A stretch of 64,000 bases of DNA from Mycolicibacterium confluentis (GTDB lineage: Bacteria; Actinomycetota; Actinomycetes; Mycobacteriales; Mycobacteriaceae), in assembly GCF_010729895.1 (NCBI RefSeq), contig NZ_AP022612.1, forward strand, positions 5,456,001 through 5,520,000. Reading direction: 5' to 3'. Positions within the stretch are counted from its first letter, which is position 1; every line of letters begins with the position of its first letter. The notes beneath the pieces are model-generated. The model was not told the origin of the DNA. It did not search any database and saw only the letters and a list, made by a program, of their open reading frames with translations. Position numbers and translations under genes: made by a program. Positions 20,959-33,493 of this stretch are shown piece by piece.

Positions 20959-21852
20959 ATGCAGCTGGGTCTTGTCGGACTCGGAAAAATGGGCTTCAAC
21001 ATGCGCGAGCGTCTGCGTCGCGGCGGCCACACCGTGATCGGGTACGACCCTCGACCGGAGGTCACCGACGTGGCCACGCTCGCCGACCTGGCCGGGCAGT
21101 TGGCCGCGCCGCGGGTGGTCTGGGTGATGGTGCCCTCGGGTCCCGTCACCGATGAGACGATTCGGTCGTTGGCTGATGTCCTCGAGGCCGGAGACCTGGT
21201 GATCGACGGTGGCAACTCGCGCTACACCGAAGACGGTCCGCACGCGAAGTTGTTGGCGGACAAGGGGATCAGCTTCATCGATGCCGGCGTGTCCGGTGGT
21301 ATCTGGGGTCTGGAGGAGGGCTACGGCCTGATGGTCGGCGGCTCGGAGGCCGACGTCGCACGGGTCATGCCGATCTTCGACACGCTGCGTCCCGAGGGTC
21401 CGGTCGCCGACGGATTCGTCCACGCCGGACCAGTCGGCGCCGGTCATTACGCCAAGATGGTGCACAACGGCATCGAGTACGGCCTGATGATGGCCTACGC
21501 GGAGGGCTACGAACTCCTGGCCGCCGAGGATCTCATCGCCGATCCGCAGGCCGTGATCCAGGCCTGGACCAACGGCACCGTCGTCCGGTCGTGGCTGCAG
21601 CAGTTGCTCGCCAAGGCCCTGGCCGAGGATCCGGACTTAGCGGCCATCTCCGGTTACACCGAGGATTCCGGTGAGGGTCGGTGGACGGTCGAGGAGGCCA
21701 TCAGCCACCGCGTTCCCACCCCAGTGATCGCAGCCTCGTTGTTCGCGAGATTCGCGTCACGGCAAGAGGATTCACCAACTATGAAGGCTGTCTCGGCATT
21801 GCGTAACCAGTTCGGTGGTCACGCGGTGAAACGGGTCGGCCTGTCCGGATAG
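20959..21852 (+). CDS. gnd: 6-phosphogluconate dehydrogenase (short form)
   Basis: 297-residue decarboxylating dehydrogenase that converts 6-phosphogluconate to ribulose-5-phosphate in the pentose phosphate pathway. It has an N-terminal Rossmann motif GLVGLGKMG (residues 4-12), substrate-site residues GGNSRYTED and the catalytic Lys in YAKMVHNGIEYG. At about 300 residues it is the short class lacking the long C-terminal tail of the 470-residue enzymes; this class usually prefers NAD. A good AAAGGGG ribosome-binding site is present. Its position between dnaN and recF is typical of rapid-growing mycobacteria and absent in the M. tuberculosis arrangement. Confidence 0.92.
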   Translation: MQLGLVGLGKMGFNMRERLRRGGHTVIGYDPRPEVTDVATLADLAGQLAAPRVVWVMVPSGPVTDETIRSLADVLEAGDLVIDGGNSRYTEDGPHAKLLADKGISFIDAGVSGGIWGLEEGYGLMVGGSEADVARVMPIFDTLRPEGPVADGFVHAGPVGAGHYAKMVHNGIEYGLMMAYAEGYELLAAEDLIADPQAVIQAWTNGTVVRSWLQQLLAKALAEDPDLAAISGYTEDSGEGRWTVEEAISHRVPTPVIAASLFARFASRQEDSPTMKAVSALRNQFGGHAVKRVGLSG

Positions 21853-21861
21853 GTTGAGCCG

Positions 21862-23007
21862 GTGTACGTGCGGCACGTGGCTCTGCGAGACTTCCGCTCG
21901 TGGCCCTCAGTCGACCTCGAACTGAGCCCGGGGCGCACGGTATTCGTCGGCCAGAACGGCTTCGGCAAGACGAATATCATTGAGGCACTGTGGTATTCGT
22001 CGACACTGGGATCACACCGGGTCGCCTCGGACGCACCGCTGATCCGGACCGGAGCGGACCGCGCGGTGGTGTCGACGATCGTCGTCAACGAGGGTCGGGA
22101 GATGGCCGTCGACCTGGAGATCACCTCCGGCCGGGCGAACAAGGCCCGGCTCAACCGGTCGCCGGTCCGCAGCACCCGTGAGGTGCTCGGTGTGCTGCGC
22201 GCGGTGCTGTTCGCGCCCGAGGACCTGACCCTGGTGCGTGGGGATCCCAGCGATCGGCGACGCTATCTGGATGAGCTGGCGATCATCCGCAGACCGAGAA
22301 TCGCTGCGGTGCGTGCGGATTACGACAAAGTGGTCAAACAGCGCACCGCGCTGCTGAAGTCCGCGGTCGGTGCACGGTACGGGTCACGTGGTGATGCCGG
22401 CGTCGAGCAGACCCTCGAGGTCTGGGACGGTCACCTCGCCGCGCACGGGGCGGAGTTGATGGCCGCGCGGTTGGAACTGGTGAGCGAACTCGCTCCCGAG
22501 GTGGAGAAGGCCTACCAGTTGTTGGCGCCGGGATCGCGTCCCGCGAGCATCTCGTATCGGGCCAGCATCGACTGCCCGGCCGGGGCGACGGTTGACATGC
22601 TGCGGGAGGCGCTGTTGGAGGGCCTGGCTGCACGACGGCGCGCCGAACTCGACCGCGGCGTGTGCCTTGTCGGTCCACACCGTGACGACCTGGACCTGAT
22701 GCTCGGTGAGCAACCCGCGAAGGGCTTCGCCAGTCACGGCGAATCGTGGTCGATGGCGCTCGCGCTGCGACTGGGCTCCTACGAACTGCTGCGCGCCGAG
22801 GGCGCGGAACCAGTCCTGCTGCTCGACGACGTGTTCGCGGAACTGGACTCGGCACGTCGGCAGGCGTTGGCCGGCGTGGCGGCAGCGGCCGAACAGGTGC
22901 TCGTCACGGCGGCCGTGGCCGAGGACATCCCGTTGGACTGGGATGCCCAACGTATCGGAATCACTATGAAAGAAACTGATCAGGGCAGGATTTCGGAGCT
23001 GCTATGA
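21862..23007 (+). CDS. recF: Recombination and gap-repair protein RecF
   Basis: 381-residue SMC-like ATPase that loads RecA at single-strand gaps. Walker A is GQNGFGKTN (residues 30-38), and the C-terminal signature and Walker B are around [16 protein letters not shown] and [16 protein letters not shown] start 21862 lies 9 nt after the gnd stop. The end overlaps dciA by 4 bp. Confidence 0.95.
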   Translation: MYVRHVALRDFRSWPSVDLELSPGRTVFVGQNGFGKTNIIEALWYSSTLGSHRVASDAPLIRTGADRAVVSTIVVNEGREMAVDLEITSGRANKARLNRSPVRSTREVLGVLRAVLFAPEDLTLVRGDPSDRRRYLDELAIIRRPRIAAVRADYDKVVKQRTALLKSAVGARYGSRGDAGVEQTLEVWDGHLAAHGAELMAARLELVSELAPEVEKAYQLLAPGSRPASISYRASIDCPAGATVDMLREALLEGLAARRRAELDRGVCLVGPHRDDLDLMLGEQPAKGFASHGESWSMALALRLGSYELLRAEGAEPVLLLDDVFAELDSARRQALAGVAAAAEQVLVTAAVAEDIPLDWDAQRIGITMKETDQGRISELL

Positions 23008-23585
23008 GTTCGGACGAGTCAGAGCGCAAGGATGCCGACGAGGGCGGGTTCGAACCGCCCGCGCATCTTGCCGGTCTCAAAGGCATGGATCTGGTCCGCC
23101 GCGCATTGGAGGAAGCGCGAGGCGCGGCGCGGGATCAGGGCAAGGATGTCGGACGCGGCGGGAACTCCCCCGCTCCGCGCCGGATGGTCAACCGACGGCG
23201 GCGCAGCTGGTCTGGCCCCGGCCCGGACAGCCGCGACCCACAACCGCTCGGGGCGGCCACGTCTGATCTGGCCAAGAACCGGGGATGGAAGACCAAAGTC
23301 GCCGAGGGTGCGGTGTTCGGACAGTGGGAGTCCGTCGTAGGAGAGCAGATCGCCGAGCACGCGACGCCGACCGTCCTGCGTGATGGGGTGCTCAGTGTGT
23401 CCGCGGAGAGCACCGCGTGGGCGACTCAGTTGCGCATGGTGCAGGCCCAGCTGTTGGCCAAGATCGCGGCCGCGGTCGGCGACGGCGTGGTGACGTCGCT
23501 CAAAATCACCGGACCGACCGCGCCGTCCTGGCGGAAGGGACCGCGGCACATCTCGGGTCGCGGCCCCCGCGACACGTATGGCTGA
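23004..23585 (+). CDS. dciA: DciA-type helicase-loading protein (DUF721)
   Basis: 193 residues. A basic, probably disordered N-terminal half ([15 protein letters not shown]) is followed by the DUF721 fold (about 95-175) with [19 protein letters not shown] and ADV-type [14 protein letters not shown]. DciA proteins load the replicative helicase DnaB in bacteria lacking DnaC. It lies between recF and gyrB, as in all mycobacteria, and overlaps recF by ATGA. Confidence 0.9.
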   Translation: MSSDESERKDADEGGFEPPAHLAGLKGMDLVRRALEEARGAARDQGKDVGRGGNSPAPRRMVNRRRRSWSGPGPDSRDPQPLGAATSDLAKNRGWKTKVAEGAVFGQWESVVGEQIAEHATPTVLRDGVLSVSAESTAWATQLRMVQAQLLAKIAAAVGDGVVTSLKITGPTAPSWRKGPRHISGRGPRDTYG

Positions 23586-23722
23586 GAGCGTTCAGAACGT
23601 CGCCGCAGAGCGTTGGGGCCGGGATCTAATGCGGTCAGTCGAGAAAATCTGCGGACGGCGAAATGAGATGGTCGGAAACGTCGCCAGAGCGGGGGTCCTG
23701 TCGGCCTGTACAGGTAGACTGA

Positions 23723-25807
<2,085 letters not shown>

Positions 25808-25820
25808 CGTCGATGCCAGC

Positions 25821-26169
25821 GTGGGCGGCAACCGGGTGCCCAACCCCACCGCCGGGGTGCTGGACCTCGCGCACGCCGTCGTCGTGGTGTCGGCGCCGTC
25901 GCTGGACTCCATGAAAGTGCGGCGGCGACTCTGAAATGGCTTACGCTGCACGGATATTCCGGTCTCTCCCGGAAATCCCATCTGGTGCTCAGCGCATCCC
26001 ATCCCGGATCGTCCGGCCTGCAGTTGGACAAGGTGAAGGAGCACTTCGCGGCCCGGTGCCGCTCGATCCATCTGATCCCCTTCGACCCCCACCTCGCCGA
26101 GGGCGGTGAGGTGGACATCGAACTGCGCAAGCCGGCCACCCACAGCGCTTACGTCGATCTGGCCGCGGG
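25821..26169 (+). pseudogene. MinD-like ATPase fragment, copy 1 (frameshifted)
   Basis: Starts 14 bp after the gyrB stop. One frame reads VGGNRVPNPTAGVLDLAHAV and continues to SLDSMK. The reading then shifts frame around 25917-25925, and a second frame carries TLKWLTLHGYSG, HLVLSASHPGSSGL, IHLIPFDPHLAEGGEVD and KPATHSAYVDLAA. Together these are the C-terminal half of the mycobacterial MinD/ParA-like ATPases (some are ESX-associated), with the D-S/T-G, hydrophobic strand and IPFDPHLAEG landmarks. The P-loop half is missing and no start codon or ribosome-binding site serves it, so it is a remnant. Confidence 0.75.
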
Positions 26170-26524
26170 GTGCTCGGGGAGGCCAACGCCCTGGTGCTGG
26201 TGACCTCGCCCGCAGTCGACAGCGTGCGCAGCACCGCGGCCACGCTGGACTGGCTGGCCTTCCACGGCTACCAGCCAGTTGGCCGCCACGGCGAGCGTCG
26301 TCGTCAGCGGCGCCCAGCCCGGCGTCTCGGGCAAAGAGGTCGCGCCGGTGCTGGCGTATTTTGCACAGCGGGCGCGCTCAGTGCACCACGTCCCGTTCGA
26401 TGAACATCTGGCCGAGGGGGCCGAAGTCGTGCGTGCGCGGATGAGCCGCGCCGCCCAGGATGGGTTCCTCGGCATCGCCGCGGCGCTCGCAGACGGCTTC
26501 GGTAGGAGAGAACTGCGCCGTTGA
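26170..26524 (+). pseudogene. MinD-like ATPase fragment, copy 2 (frameshifted)
   Basis: A second, diverged copy of the same C-terminal module placed directly after copy 1. VLGEANALVLVTSPAVDSVR and TLDWLAFHGYQ are in one frame. After a shift near 26270-26280 another frame carries ATASVVVSGAQPGVSGKE, HHVPFDEHLAEGAEV and the end GFGRRELRR before TGA 26522. The paired landmarks (TLDW-LxxHGY; VPFDxHLAEG) repeat in the same order as in copy 1. The ATP-binding half is again absent. Confidence 0.75.
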
Positions 26525-26645
26525 AGTGTGGCGGGTCACCAGCGCCGACGAACTCAACCACTAGACTGGAGGGGTTGGCAAGACCGGCGTGTGCCGGGGT
26601 GCCGGCGGTCCCCCTGACTGGTGACCGCCTGGGAACGAGGAGCGA

Positions 26646-29180
<2,535 letters not shown>

Positions 29181-29202
29181 CGGGCAGACGGACGGAGCAG
29201 GT

Positions 29203-30060
29203 GTGAGTTCACCGAACGAACTGGGCCACCCGGGACCCGGCGACAGTGCCGGCAACGGTGAGGGTCTGGTCGAGCGGACGGGGGCGCGACCGGCGGCCCC
29301 GACGGGCCGGCTGTCGGAGTCCGGGGAGGCCCCGCCGTGGCAGCGGGGCGCCAGCCGCACTCAGCACTCCGGGCCGCAGCGGGCGCCCAAGTCGGACCCT
29401 CCGACCCGGGAGATCAAGCCCGATCCGCGCCCCGCGCAGCCTGAGCCGGAGAACCGGATCAGCCGCTACGTCACCGGCACGGCGGCGCCCTCGGCCCTGC
29501 AGCAGCAGAACGCCGTGTCCGCCACGACCCAGACCGACCCGAACCGCAACAAGGAGTACGCGAGCGAGCTGCCCGACCTGTCGGGACCCATGCCCCGGCC
29601 GCCGCAGCGTCGCGAGCCGGCCGATCGCAGCGAGCCGTCGGGTGCTGCCCGTCCGCCGTCGGGTGGCCGGGTCCAGGTCGGCACCCGGGCCAAGGCCGGC
29701 CCGGTGCGCGCGAGCATGCAGATCCGGCGGATCGACCCGTGGAGCACCCTGAAGGTGTCCCTGCTGCTGTCGGTCGCGCTGTTCTTCGTGTGGATGATCG
29801 CCGTGGCGTTCCTGTATCTGGTCCTCGGCGGCATGGGTGTGTGGAGCAAGCTCAACAGCAACGTCGGAGACCTGCTGACGAGCACGAGCGGCAGCGGCGG
29901 AGAACTCGTGTCCAGCGGCACGATCTTCGGCGGCGCGCTGTTGATCGGGCTTCTCAACATCGTCCTGTTGACCGCGATGGCCACGATCGGTGCGTTCATC
30001 TACAACCTGACGACCGACATCGTCGGTGGCGTGGAGGTTACGCTCGCGGACCGCGAGTAG
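29203..30060 (+). CDS. DUF3566 membrane protein (Rv0007-like)
   Basis: 285 residues. The first about 175 are Pro/Arg/Glu-rich and disordered; the rest is the DUF3566 module with two hydrophobic helices ([20 protein letters not shown] near 185-210 and [20 protein letters not shown] near 245-268) and the preceding [11 protein letters not shown] motif. GTG start 29203 is chosen because GGAG lies 7 nt upstream. It follows gyrA in all mycobacteria and is probably cotranscribed. Function unknown; its proximity to CwsA and CrgA suggests the divisome or pole, which is inference. Confidence 0.85.
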   Translation: MSSPNELGHPGPGDSAGNGEGLVERTGARPAAPTGRLSESGEAPPWQRGASRTQHSGPQRAPKSDPPTREIKPDPRPAQPEPENRISRYVTGTAAPSALQQQNAVSATTQTDPNRNKEYASELPDLSGPMPRPPQRREPADRSEPSGAARPPSGGRVQVGTRAKAGPVRASMQIRRIDPWSTLKVSLLLSVALFFVWMIAVAFLYLVLGGMGVWSKLNSNVGDLLTSTSGSGGELVSSGTIFGGALLIGLLNIVLLTAMATIGAFIYNLTTDIVGGVEVTLADRE

Positions 30061-30089
30061 GGGGCCGGCCGAGGCCCGGAGCACGCGTT

Positions 30090-30119
30090 TTGTTCGCAGG
30101 GCAGCTCGTACGGTAATCT
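30090..30119 (+). promoter_or_regulatory. Promoter of the tRNA-Ile / tRNA-Ala unit
   Basis: TTGTTC (30090-30095), an 18-nt spacer, then TAATCT (30114-30119). Initiation near 30126 would leave an 8-nt leader before mature tRNA-Ile. Confidence 0.55.
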
Positions 30120-30133
30120 CGTCGCTCGGATAC

Positions 30134-30207
30134 GGGCCTATAGCTCAGGCGGTTAGAGCGCTTCGCTGATAACGAAGAGGTCGGAGGTTCGAGTCCTCCT
30201 AGGCCCA
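30134..30207 (+). tRNA. ileT: tRNA-Ile (anticodon GAT)
   Basis: 74 nt that fold as a cloverleaf. The acceptor arm is GGGCCTA paired with TAGGCCC, the D-arm is TAGCTCAGGCGGTTAGAGC, and the anticodon loop CTGATAA places GAT at 30168-30170. The T-arm contains GGTTCGAGTCC and the discriminator is A30207. No CCA is encoded. Confidence 0.97.
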
Positions 30208-30209
30208 CT

Positions 30210-30332
30210 ATGAAACGGTTGGTGTTTCTCGCGGTCGCGGTCGCGGCGGTCGCCGCAGTGCTACGGTCACGGCAGCGCGCAGATGTCTGGCACGCTGTGG
30301 ACGGGACGACAGCGGACCAGCCACCCGCCTGA
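30210..30332 (+). CDS. DLW-39-type small membrane protein between two tRNAs
   Basis: 40-residue ORF: it begins MKRLVFLAVAVAAVAAVLRS, a single hydrophobic helix with a basic N-terminus, followed by RQRADVWHAVDG. Actinobacterial DLW-39 proteins are about 39 residues, have the same helix plus a D-L-W motif, and are known to sit between tRNA-Ile and tRNA-Ala; here the motif is D-V-W. The ATG begins only 2 nt after the tRNA-Ile discriminator base, so there is no room for a normal ribosome-binding site outside the tRNA. Function unknown. Confidence 0.65.
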   Translation: MKRLVFLAVAVAAVAAVLRSRQRADVWHAVDGTTADQPPA

Positions 30333-30342
30333 ATTCAGGCAA

Positions 30343-30415
30343 GGGGCCTTAGCTCAGTTGGTAGAGCGCTGCCTTTGCAAGGCAGATGTCAGGAGTTCGA
30401 ATCTCCTAGGCTCCA
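30343..30415 (+). tRNA. alaT: tRNA-Ala (anticodon TGC)
   Basis: 73 nt. The acceptor stem is GGGGCCT with AGGCTCC (one G-T pair), the D-arm is TAGCTCAGTTGGTAGAGC, and the anticodon TGC at 30376-30378 lies in loop TTTGCAA closed by CTGCC/GGCAG. The T-arm has AGTTCGAATCT and the discriminator is A30415. Confidence 0.97.
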
Positions 30416-30423
30416 CACTTATT

Positions 30424-30852
30424 TCACGGCTTCGGGTCGACCTGCACGCTCGGCGGCAGCGTAGACGGCTCCGGACGCGAGGTACGGCGTCGCACCACCG
30501 CGAAGGCGGCCCCACCAAGAACCAGCGTGGCGCCCACGGCGCCGGCGATCACCCAGGGGCGTCGGCTCGAGTGCCGGTTGGCCCGCGCCTCGCGGAACGC
30601 TTCGGGCAGATCGGCGATGACCTCGCCAGCGGCGGACAGTTCCCGCGCGACGGCCTCCTGAGCCGCCTCAAGCTCCTTGCGCAGCTGGCCGTCCTGGTAG
30701 CGCCTGCGCAGCCCTGAGACGGCCGCAGCGACGGCCTGGGCGCCAAGGCCGACCGATCCCCGGGCCACGTCGACCGGACCGGACGCGGTGCGTGCGAGTC
30801 CCTGCCCGAGGCGGCGGGCCGGGGTGAGCCTGTTCTCTGTGCTGGCGGTCAT
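30424..30852 (-). CDS. cwsA: Cell wall synthesis protein CwsA
   Basis: 142 residues. A cytosolic N-terminal region has helical, charged segments (LRRRYQDGQLRKELEAAQEA, likely coiled coil about 50-75), and one transmembrane helix near the C-terminus (VIAGAVGATLVLGGAAFAVV) precedes a short Pro-rich tail. Mycobacterial CwsA binds Wag31 and CrgA and helps place polar and septal wall growth. GAGAGG lies upstream of the ATG. It is convergent with the tRNA unit and divergent from ppiA. Confidence 0.9.
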   Translation of the reverse strand: MTASTENRLTPARRLGQGLARTASGPVDVARGSVGLGAQAVAAAVSGLRRRYQDGQLRKELEAAQEAVARELSAAGEVIADLPEAFREARANRHSSRRPWVIAGAVGATLVLGGAAFAVVRRRTSRPEPSTLPPSVQVDPKP

Positions 30853-30948
30853 AACGCACCTCTCTGATGTGTGAATGCCATGCTGGCATATCAGCCTGTG
30901 GCGTCGTGCCCGATCTCAGGTGGGCCGGTCGAGCCGGCGGGACTGAGA

Positions 30949-31497
30949 GTGGCAGACTGTGAAACCGTGACTACGAGCCCCATTCAGACTGCCACCGCCA
31001 CGCTGCACACCAACCGCGGCGACATCAAGATCGCGCTCTTTGGAAACCACGCCCCCAAGACCGTGGCCAACTTCGTCGGACTGGCCCAGGGCACGAAGGA
31101 GTACTCGACCGAGAACGCGTCGGGCAGCACCTCCGGCCCGTTCTACGACGGTGCTGTGTTCCACCGCGTCATCGACGGTTTCATGATCCAGGGCGGCGAC
31201 CCCACGGGCACGGGCCGCGGCGGCCCGGGCTACAAGTTCGCCGACGAGTTCCACGGCGAGCTGCAGTTCGACAAGCCGTACCTGCTGGCCATGGCCAACG
31301 CTGGGCCGGGAACCAACGGTTCGCAGTTCTTCATCACCGTGGTGCCGACGCCGCACCTGAATCGCCGACACACCATCTTCGGTGAGATCGTCGATCCGGA
31401 GTCGCAGAAGGTTGTCGACGCCATCGCCACCACCGCGACCGATCGCGCCGACCGGCCCACCGAGCCTGTCGTGATCGAGTCGATCACCATCGCCTAG
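30949..31497 (+). CDS. ppiA: Cyclophilin-type peptidyl-prolyl isomerase A
   Basis: 182-residue cytosolic proline isomerase. The cyclophilin core is clear: [20 protein letters not shown] with the catalytic Arg, [17 protein letters not shown], and [14 protein letters not shown] 30949 ([11 protein letters not shown]) gives the length known for the M. tuberculosis protein; an inner GTG at 30967 is the alternative, and neither has a strong ribosome-binding site. It is followed by a strong bidirectional hairpin. Confidence 0.93.
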   Translation: MADCETVTTSPIQTATATLHTNRGDIKIALFGNHAPKTVANFVGLAQGTKEYSTENASGSTSGPFYDGAVFHRVIDGFMIQGGDPTGTGRGGPGYKFADEFHGELQFDKPYLLAMANAGPGTNGSQFFITVVPTPHLNRRHTIFGEIVDPESQKVVDAIATTATDRADRPTEPVVIESITIA

Positions 31498-31507
31498 TTC
31501 AACTCGT

Positions 31508-31569
31508 CGCGAGCGTGCGCGTTCCCGGCACACCAATCGGTGTCCCGGCCGGGGATGCGCACGCTCGCG
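31508..31569. terminator. Long hairpin between convergent ppiA and Rv0010c-like gene
   Basis: CGCGAGCGTGCGC (31508-31520) pairs perfectly with GCGCACGCTCGCG (31557-31569). Inside, CCCGGC pairs with GCCGGG and ACACC with GGTGT around a four-base loop. No long U tract follows, as is usual in mycobacteria. Placed between two gene ends, it can serve both strands. Confidence 0.8.
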
Positions 31570-31587
31570 GTGTGTTTGTGGGGTGAG

Positions 31588-32013
31588 TCAGGGCCTGGCG
31601 TAGCCCGCTGCGGTCAACGCGTCGAGCACCTCAAGAGGGTCGGTGCCGAGGTCCCAGCGGGTGAACACACGCAGGCGGTCGTCGTGCGTGTCGATCTCCA
31701 GCATCCGCACGCGGCGGCCGACGCGGCGGAACTCCGTGATCCTGATCAGCCTGATGTCCTCGCGCCGCAACGTCACCGGTCCCCGCACACCGCGGACCAC
31801 TATCCCGTCGTCGCCGATTGCTAGCTTCGGCCGGGCCAGCCACGAACTCGTTGCAAACAGCAATAGACCGGCTGAGGCAACCCCGATGAGGATGCGTCCG
31901 GGAACGTCTGTGACCAGTGTCACACAGGCGACAGCCATCACAAGGCCGCCAAAACCGAGGGCCGCGACACCTGCTGGCTTCGGGCCCCAACTTGTTTGCT
32001 GAGACTGATTCAT
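31588..32013 (-). CDS. PH-domain membrane protein (Rv0010c-like)
   Basis: 141 residues with two adjacent hydrophobic helices near the N-terminus (VAALGFGGLVMAVACVTLV and ILIGVASAGLLLFATSSW), then a bacterial PH-like domain (LAIGDDGIVVRG, IRLIRITEFRRVGRRVRMLE). Start ATG 32013 (MNQSQQTSWGPKPAG) is chosen over an upstream extension because it matches the family. A perfect DnaA box lies 27 bp upstream. Function unknown. Confidence 0.82.
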   Translation of the reverse strand: MNQSQQTSWGPKPAGVAALGFGGLVMAVACVTLVTDVPGRILIGVASAGLLLFATSSWLARPKLAIGDDGIVVRGVRGPVTLRREDIRLIRITEFRRVGRRVRMLEIDTHDDRLRVFTRWDLGTDPLEVLDALTAAGYARP

Positions 32014-32039
32014 AGGCACTCTTACCACTGCATATGCAG

Positions 32040-32048
32040 TTATCCACA
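32040..32048 (+). promoter_or_regulatory. Isolated perfect DnaA box
   Basis: TTATCCACA, the strict consensus, in the spacer between the Rv0010c-like gene and crgA, about 12.6 kb from oriC. No second box was seen beside it. Confidence 0.55.
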
Positions 32049-32160
32049 AGCGCTATCAACAATGGGGATGAATAACACGCGTGTGATTGTGTCCGCGGCG
32101 GGCTGAAGCTTAGAGAGGCGAACGATCACCGAATGAATTCATCTTGCGGGAACGCTTGGC

Positions 32161-32424
32161 TCAGCGCCACCGCATCGTGAGCAACAGACCGGCGATCATG
32201 AAAGCAAACGCGATCGCGTAGTTCCACGGGCCGAGATCCGCCATCCATGGCAGGTACGACGAGGCGAGCTGGAACACCAGAAGCCAGACCAGGCCGATCA
32301 GCATCAACCCGACGAACAACACGACGAACCAGGTGCTCGACGGGCCGGCCTTGACCTTGACCGGGGTCCGGCTCACAGGGTTGATCGTGAAGTCGTTCTT
32401 CTTGCGGACCTTGGACTTGGGCAT
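32161..32424 (-). CDS. crgA: Cell division protein CrgA
   Basis: 87-residue, two-helix membrane protein that recruits FtsI, CwsA and other divisome parts. The N-terminus [20 protein letters not shown] is the family signature. Helices are [20 protein letters not shown] and [17 protein letters not shown], with the conserved ending MRWR. Start ATG 32424 is chosen because family members begin MPKSK; GAAGG lies upstream. Confidence 0.95.
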   Translation of the reverse strand: MPKSKVRKKNDFTINPVSRTPVKVKAGPSSTWFVVLFVGLMLIGLVWLLVFQLASSYLPWMADLGPWNYAIAFAFMIAGLLLTMRWR

Positions 32425-32533
32425 GGCTACCTTCGCTGAGGGATGAGCTGGTGCGACGATGGACATCGCGGCAGGATCGCCTAGAGCCTAACGCAGCGGC
32501 ACACGCACTTCCGACACTCCAGGAGTCCAGGCC

Positions 32534-33304
32534 ATGACCCAGAGCGCGGCCCCCGCGGATCGGCCGACTTCGGCGCGCTCGCGCTGGCGGTACGGCGTCC
32601 CCGTGGTGTGCCTTCTGGCCGGACTTCTGCTGGCCGCCACGCACGGTGTGTCGGGCGGCGACGAGATCCGGCGCAGTGACGCCCCCCGACTGGTCGACCT
32701 GGTGCGTGAGACCCAGTCGTCCATGGACCGCCTCGCCGCCGAGCGCGATGCGCTGACCGAGCAGATCGACTCCACCCACGGGAAGTTCTCCGATGCGGCG
32801 TTGGCAGCCATGCAGGCCAGGTCGCAGCAGTTGGCTGCCGAGGCCGGCTTCGAACCGGTGCGCGGCCCGGGCCTGGTCGTCACGTTGACCGACGCGCAGC
32901 GCGACGCCAACGGCCGATTCCCCCGCGACGCCTCCCCCGATGACCTCGTGGTCCACCAGCAGGACATCTTGGCCGTCGTCAACGCGCTGTGGAGTGCGGG
33001 GGCCGAGGCGATCCAGATGCAGGACCAGCGGCTGCTCACCACCTCGGCGCCACGCTGTGTGGGTAACACCCTGCTCCTCAACGGCCGCACCTACAGCCCG
33101 CCGTACCGCATCACGGCCATCGGCGACGCCGCGGCCATGCAGAGCGCGTTGGCGGCGGCCCCGCTGGTGACTCTGTACAAGCAGTACGTGGTTCGGTTCG
33201 GCCTGGGCTACACCGAGGAGGCCGACGACGACCTGCAGGTCGTCGGGCACTCCGCGCCGCAGCGCTTGCGCTACGCGACCCCGACGGGCCCGATCGGCTA
33301 CTGA
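32534..33304 (+). CDS. DUF881 membrane-anchored protein (Rv0012-like)
   Basis: 256 residues: one N-terminal transmembrane helix (about 20-38, YGVPVVCLLAGLLLA), a coiled-coil stretch (about 52-80, LVRETQSSMDRLAAERDALT), then the DUF881 extracellular domain with VTLTDAQ and HQQDILAVVNALWSAGAEAI. Homologues lie near division genes in many actinobacteria and firmicutes, and this one is divergent from crgA. Function unproven. Confidence 0.85.
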   Translation: MTQSAAPADRPTSARSRWRYGVPVVCLLAGLLLAATHGVSGGDEIRRSDAPRLVDLVRETQSSMDRLAAERDALTEQIDSTHGKFSDAALAAMQARSQQLAAEAGFEPVRGPGLVVTLTDAQRDANGRFPRDASPDDLVVHQQDILAVVNALWSAGAEAIQMQDQRLLTTSAPRCVGNTLLLNGRTYSPPYRITAIGDAAAMQSALAAAPLVTLYKQYVVRFGLGYTEEADDDLQVVGHSAPQRLRYATPTGPIGY

Positions 33305-33356
33305 CTTCCCCTCCCCCGCCGACCCTCTCCCCGGCCGACCCTCTCCCCCACCGAGA

Positions 33357-33404
33357 GGCCGTGTTGGTACGCGTGACCCCGGCGTGTCGGGTACCAACAC
33401 GGCC
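33357..33404. terminator. 14-bp inverted repeat after the DUF881 gene
   Basis: GGCCGTGTTGGTAC (33357-33370) and its exact complement GTACCAACACGGCC (33391-33404) enclose a 20-nt loop. It begins 52 bp after the DUF881 stop and ends well before the trpG promoter, so a terminator for the upstream gene is likely. A 15-bp direct repeat GCCGACCCTCTCCCC (33318-33332, 33334-33348) precedes it. Confidence 0.6.
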
Positions 33405-33422
33405 GGTCGCCGAAGAGGTAAG

Positions 33423-33464
33423 GGGCTCTCACCGGAATGAAGAGGGCTCTCGCCGACGTGAAGG
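33423..33464 (+). repeat. Two 21-bp direct repeats upstream of trpG
   Basis: Units at 33423-33443 and 33444-33464 share GGGCTCTC at their start and TGAAG near their end, with 16 of 21 positions identical. They occupy about -30 to -71 relative to the predicted trpG transcription start, a typical place for a regulator to bind. Confidence 0.5.
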
Positions 33465-33481
33465 TGCCTGGTGGGGACGGG

Positions 33482-33487
33482 TAACCT
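33482..33487 (+). promoter_or_regulatory. -10 hexamer of trpG, leaderless start
   Basis: TAACCT ends 6 nt before ATG 33494, favouring that ATG over the GTG at 33488, which touches the hexamer. Confidence 0.5.
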
Positions 33488-33493
33488 GTGCCG

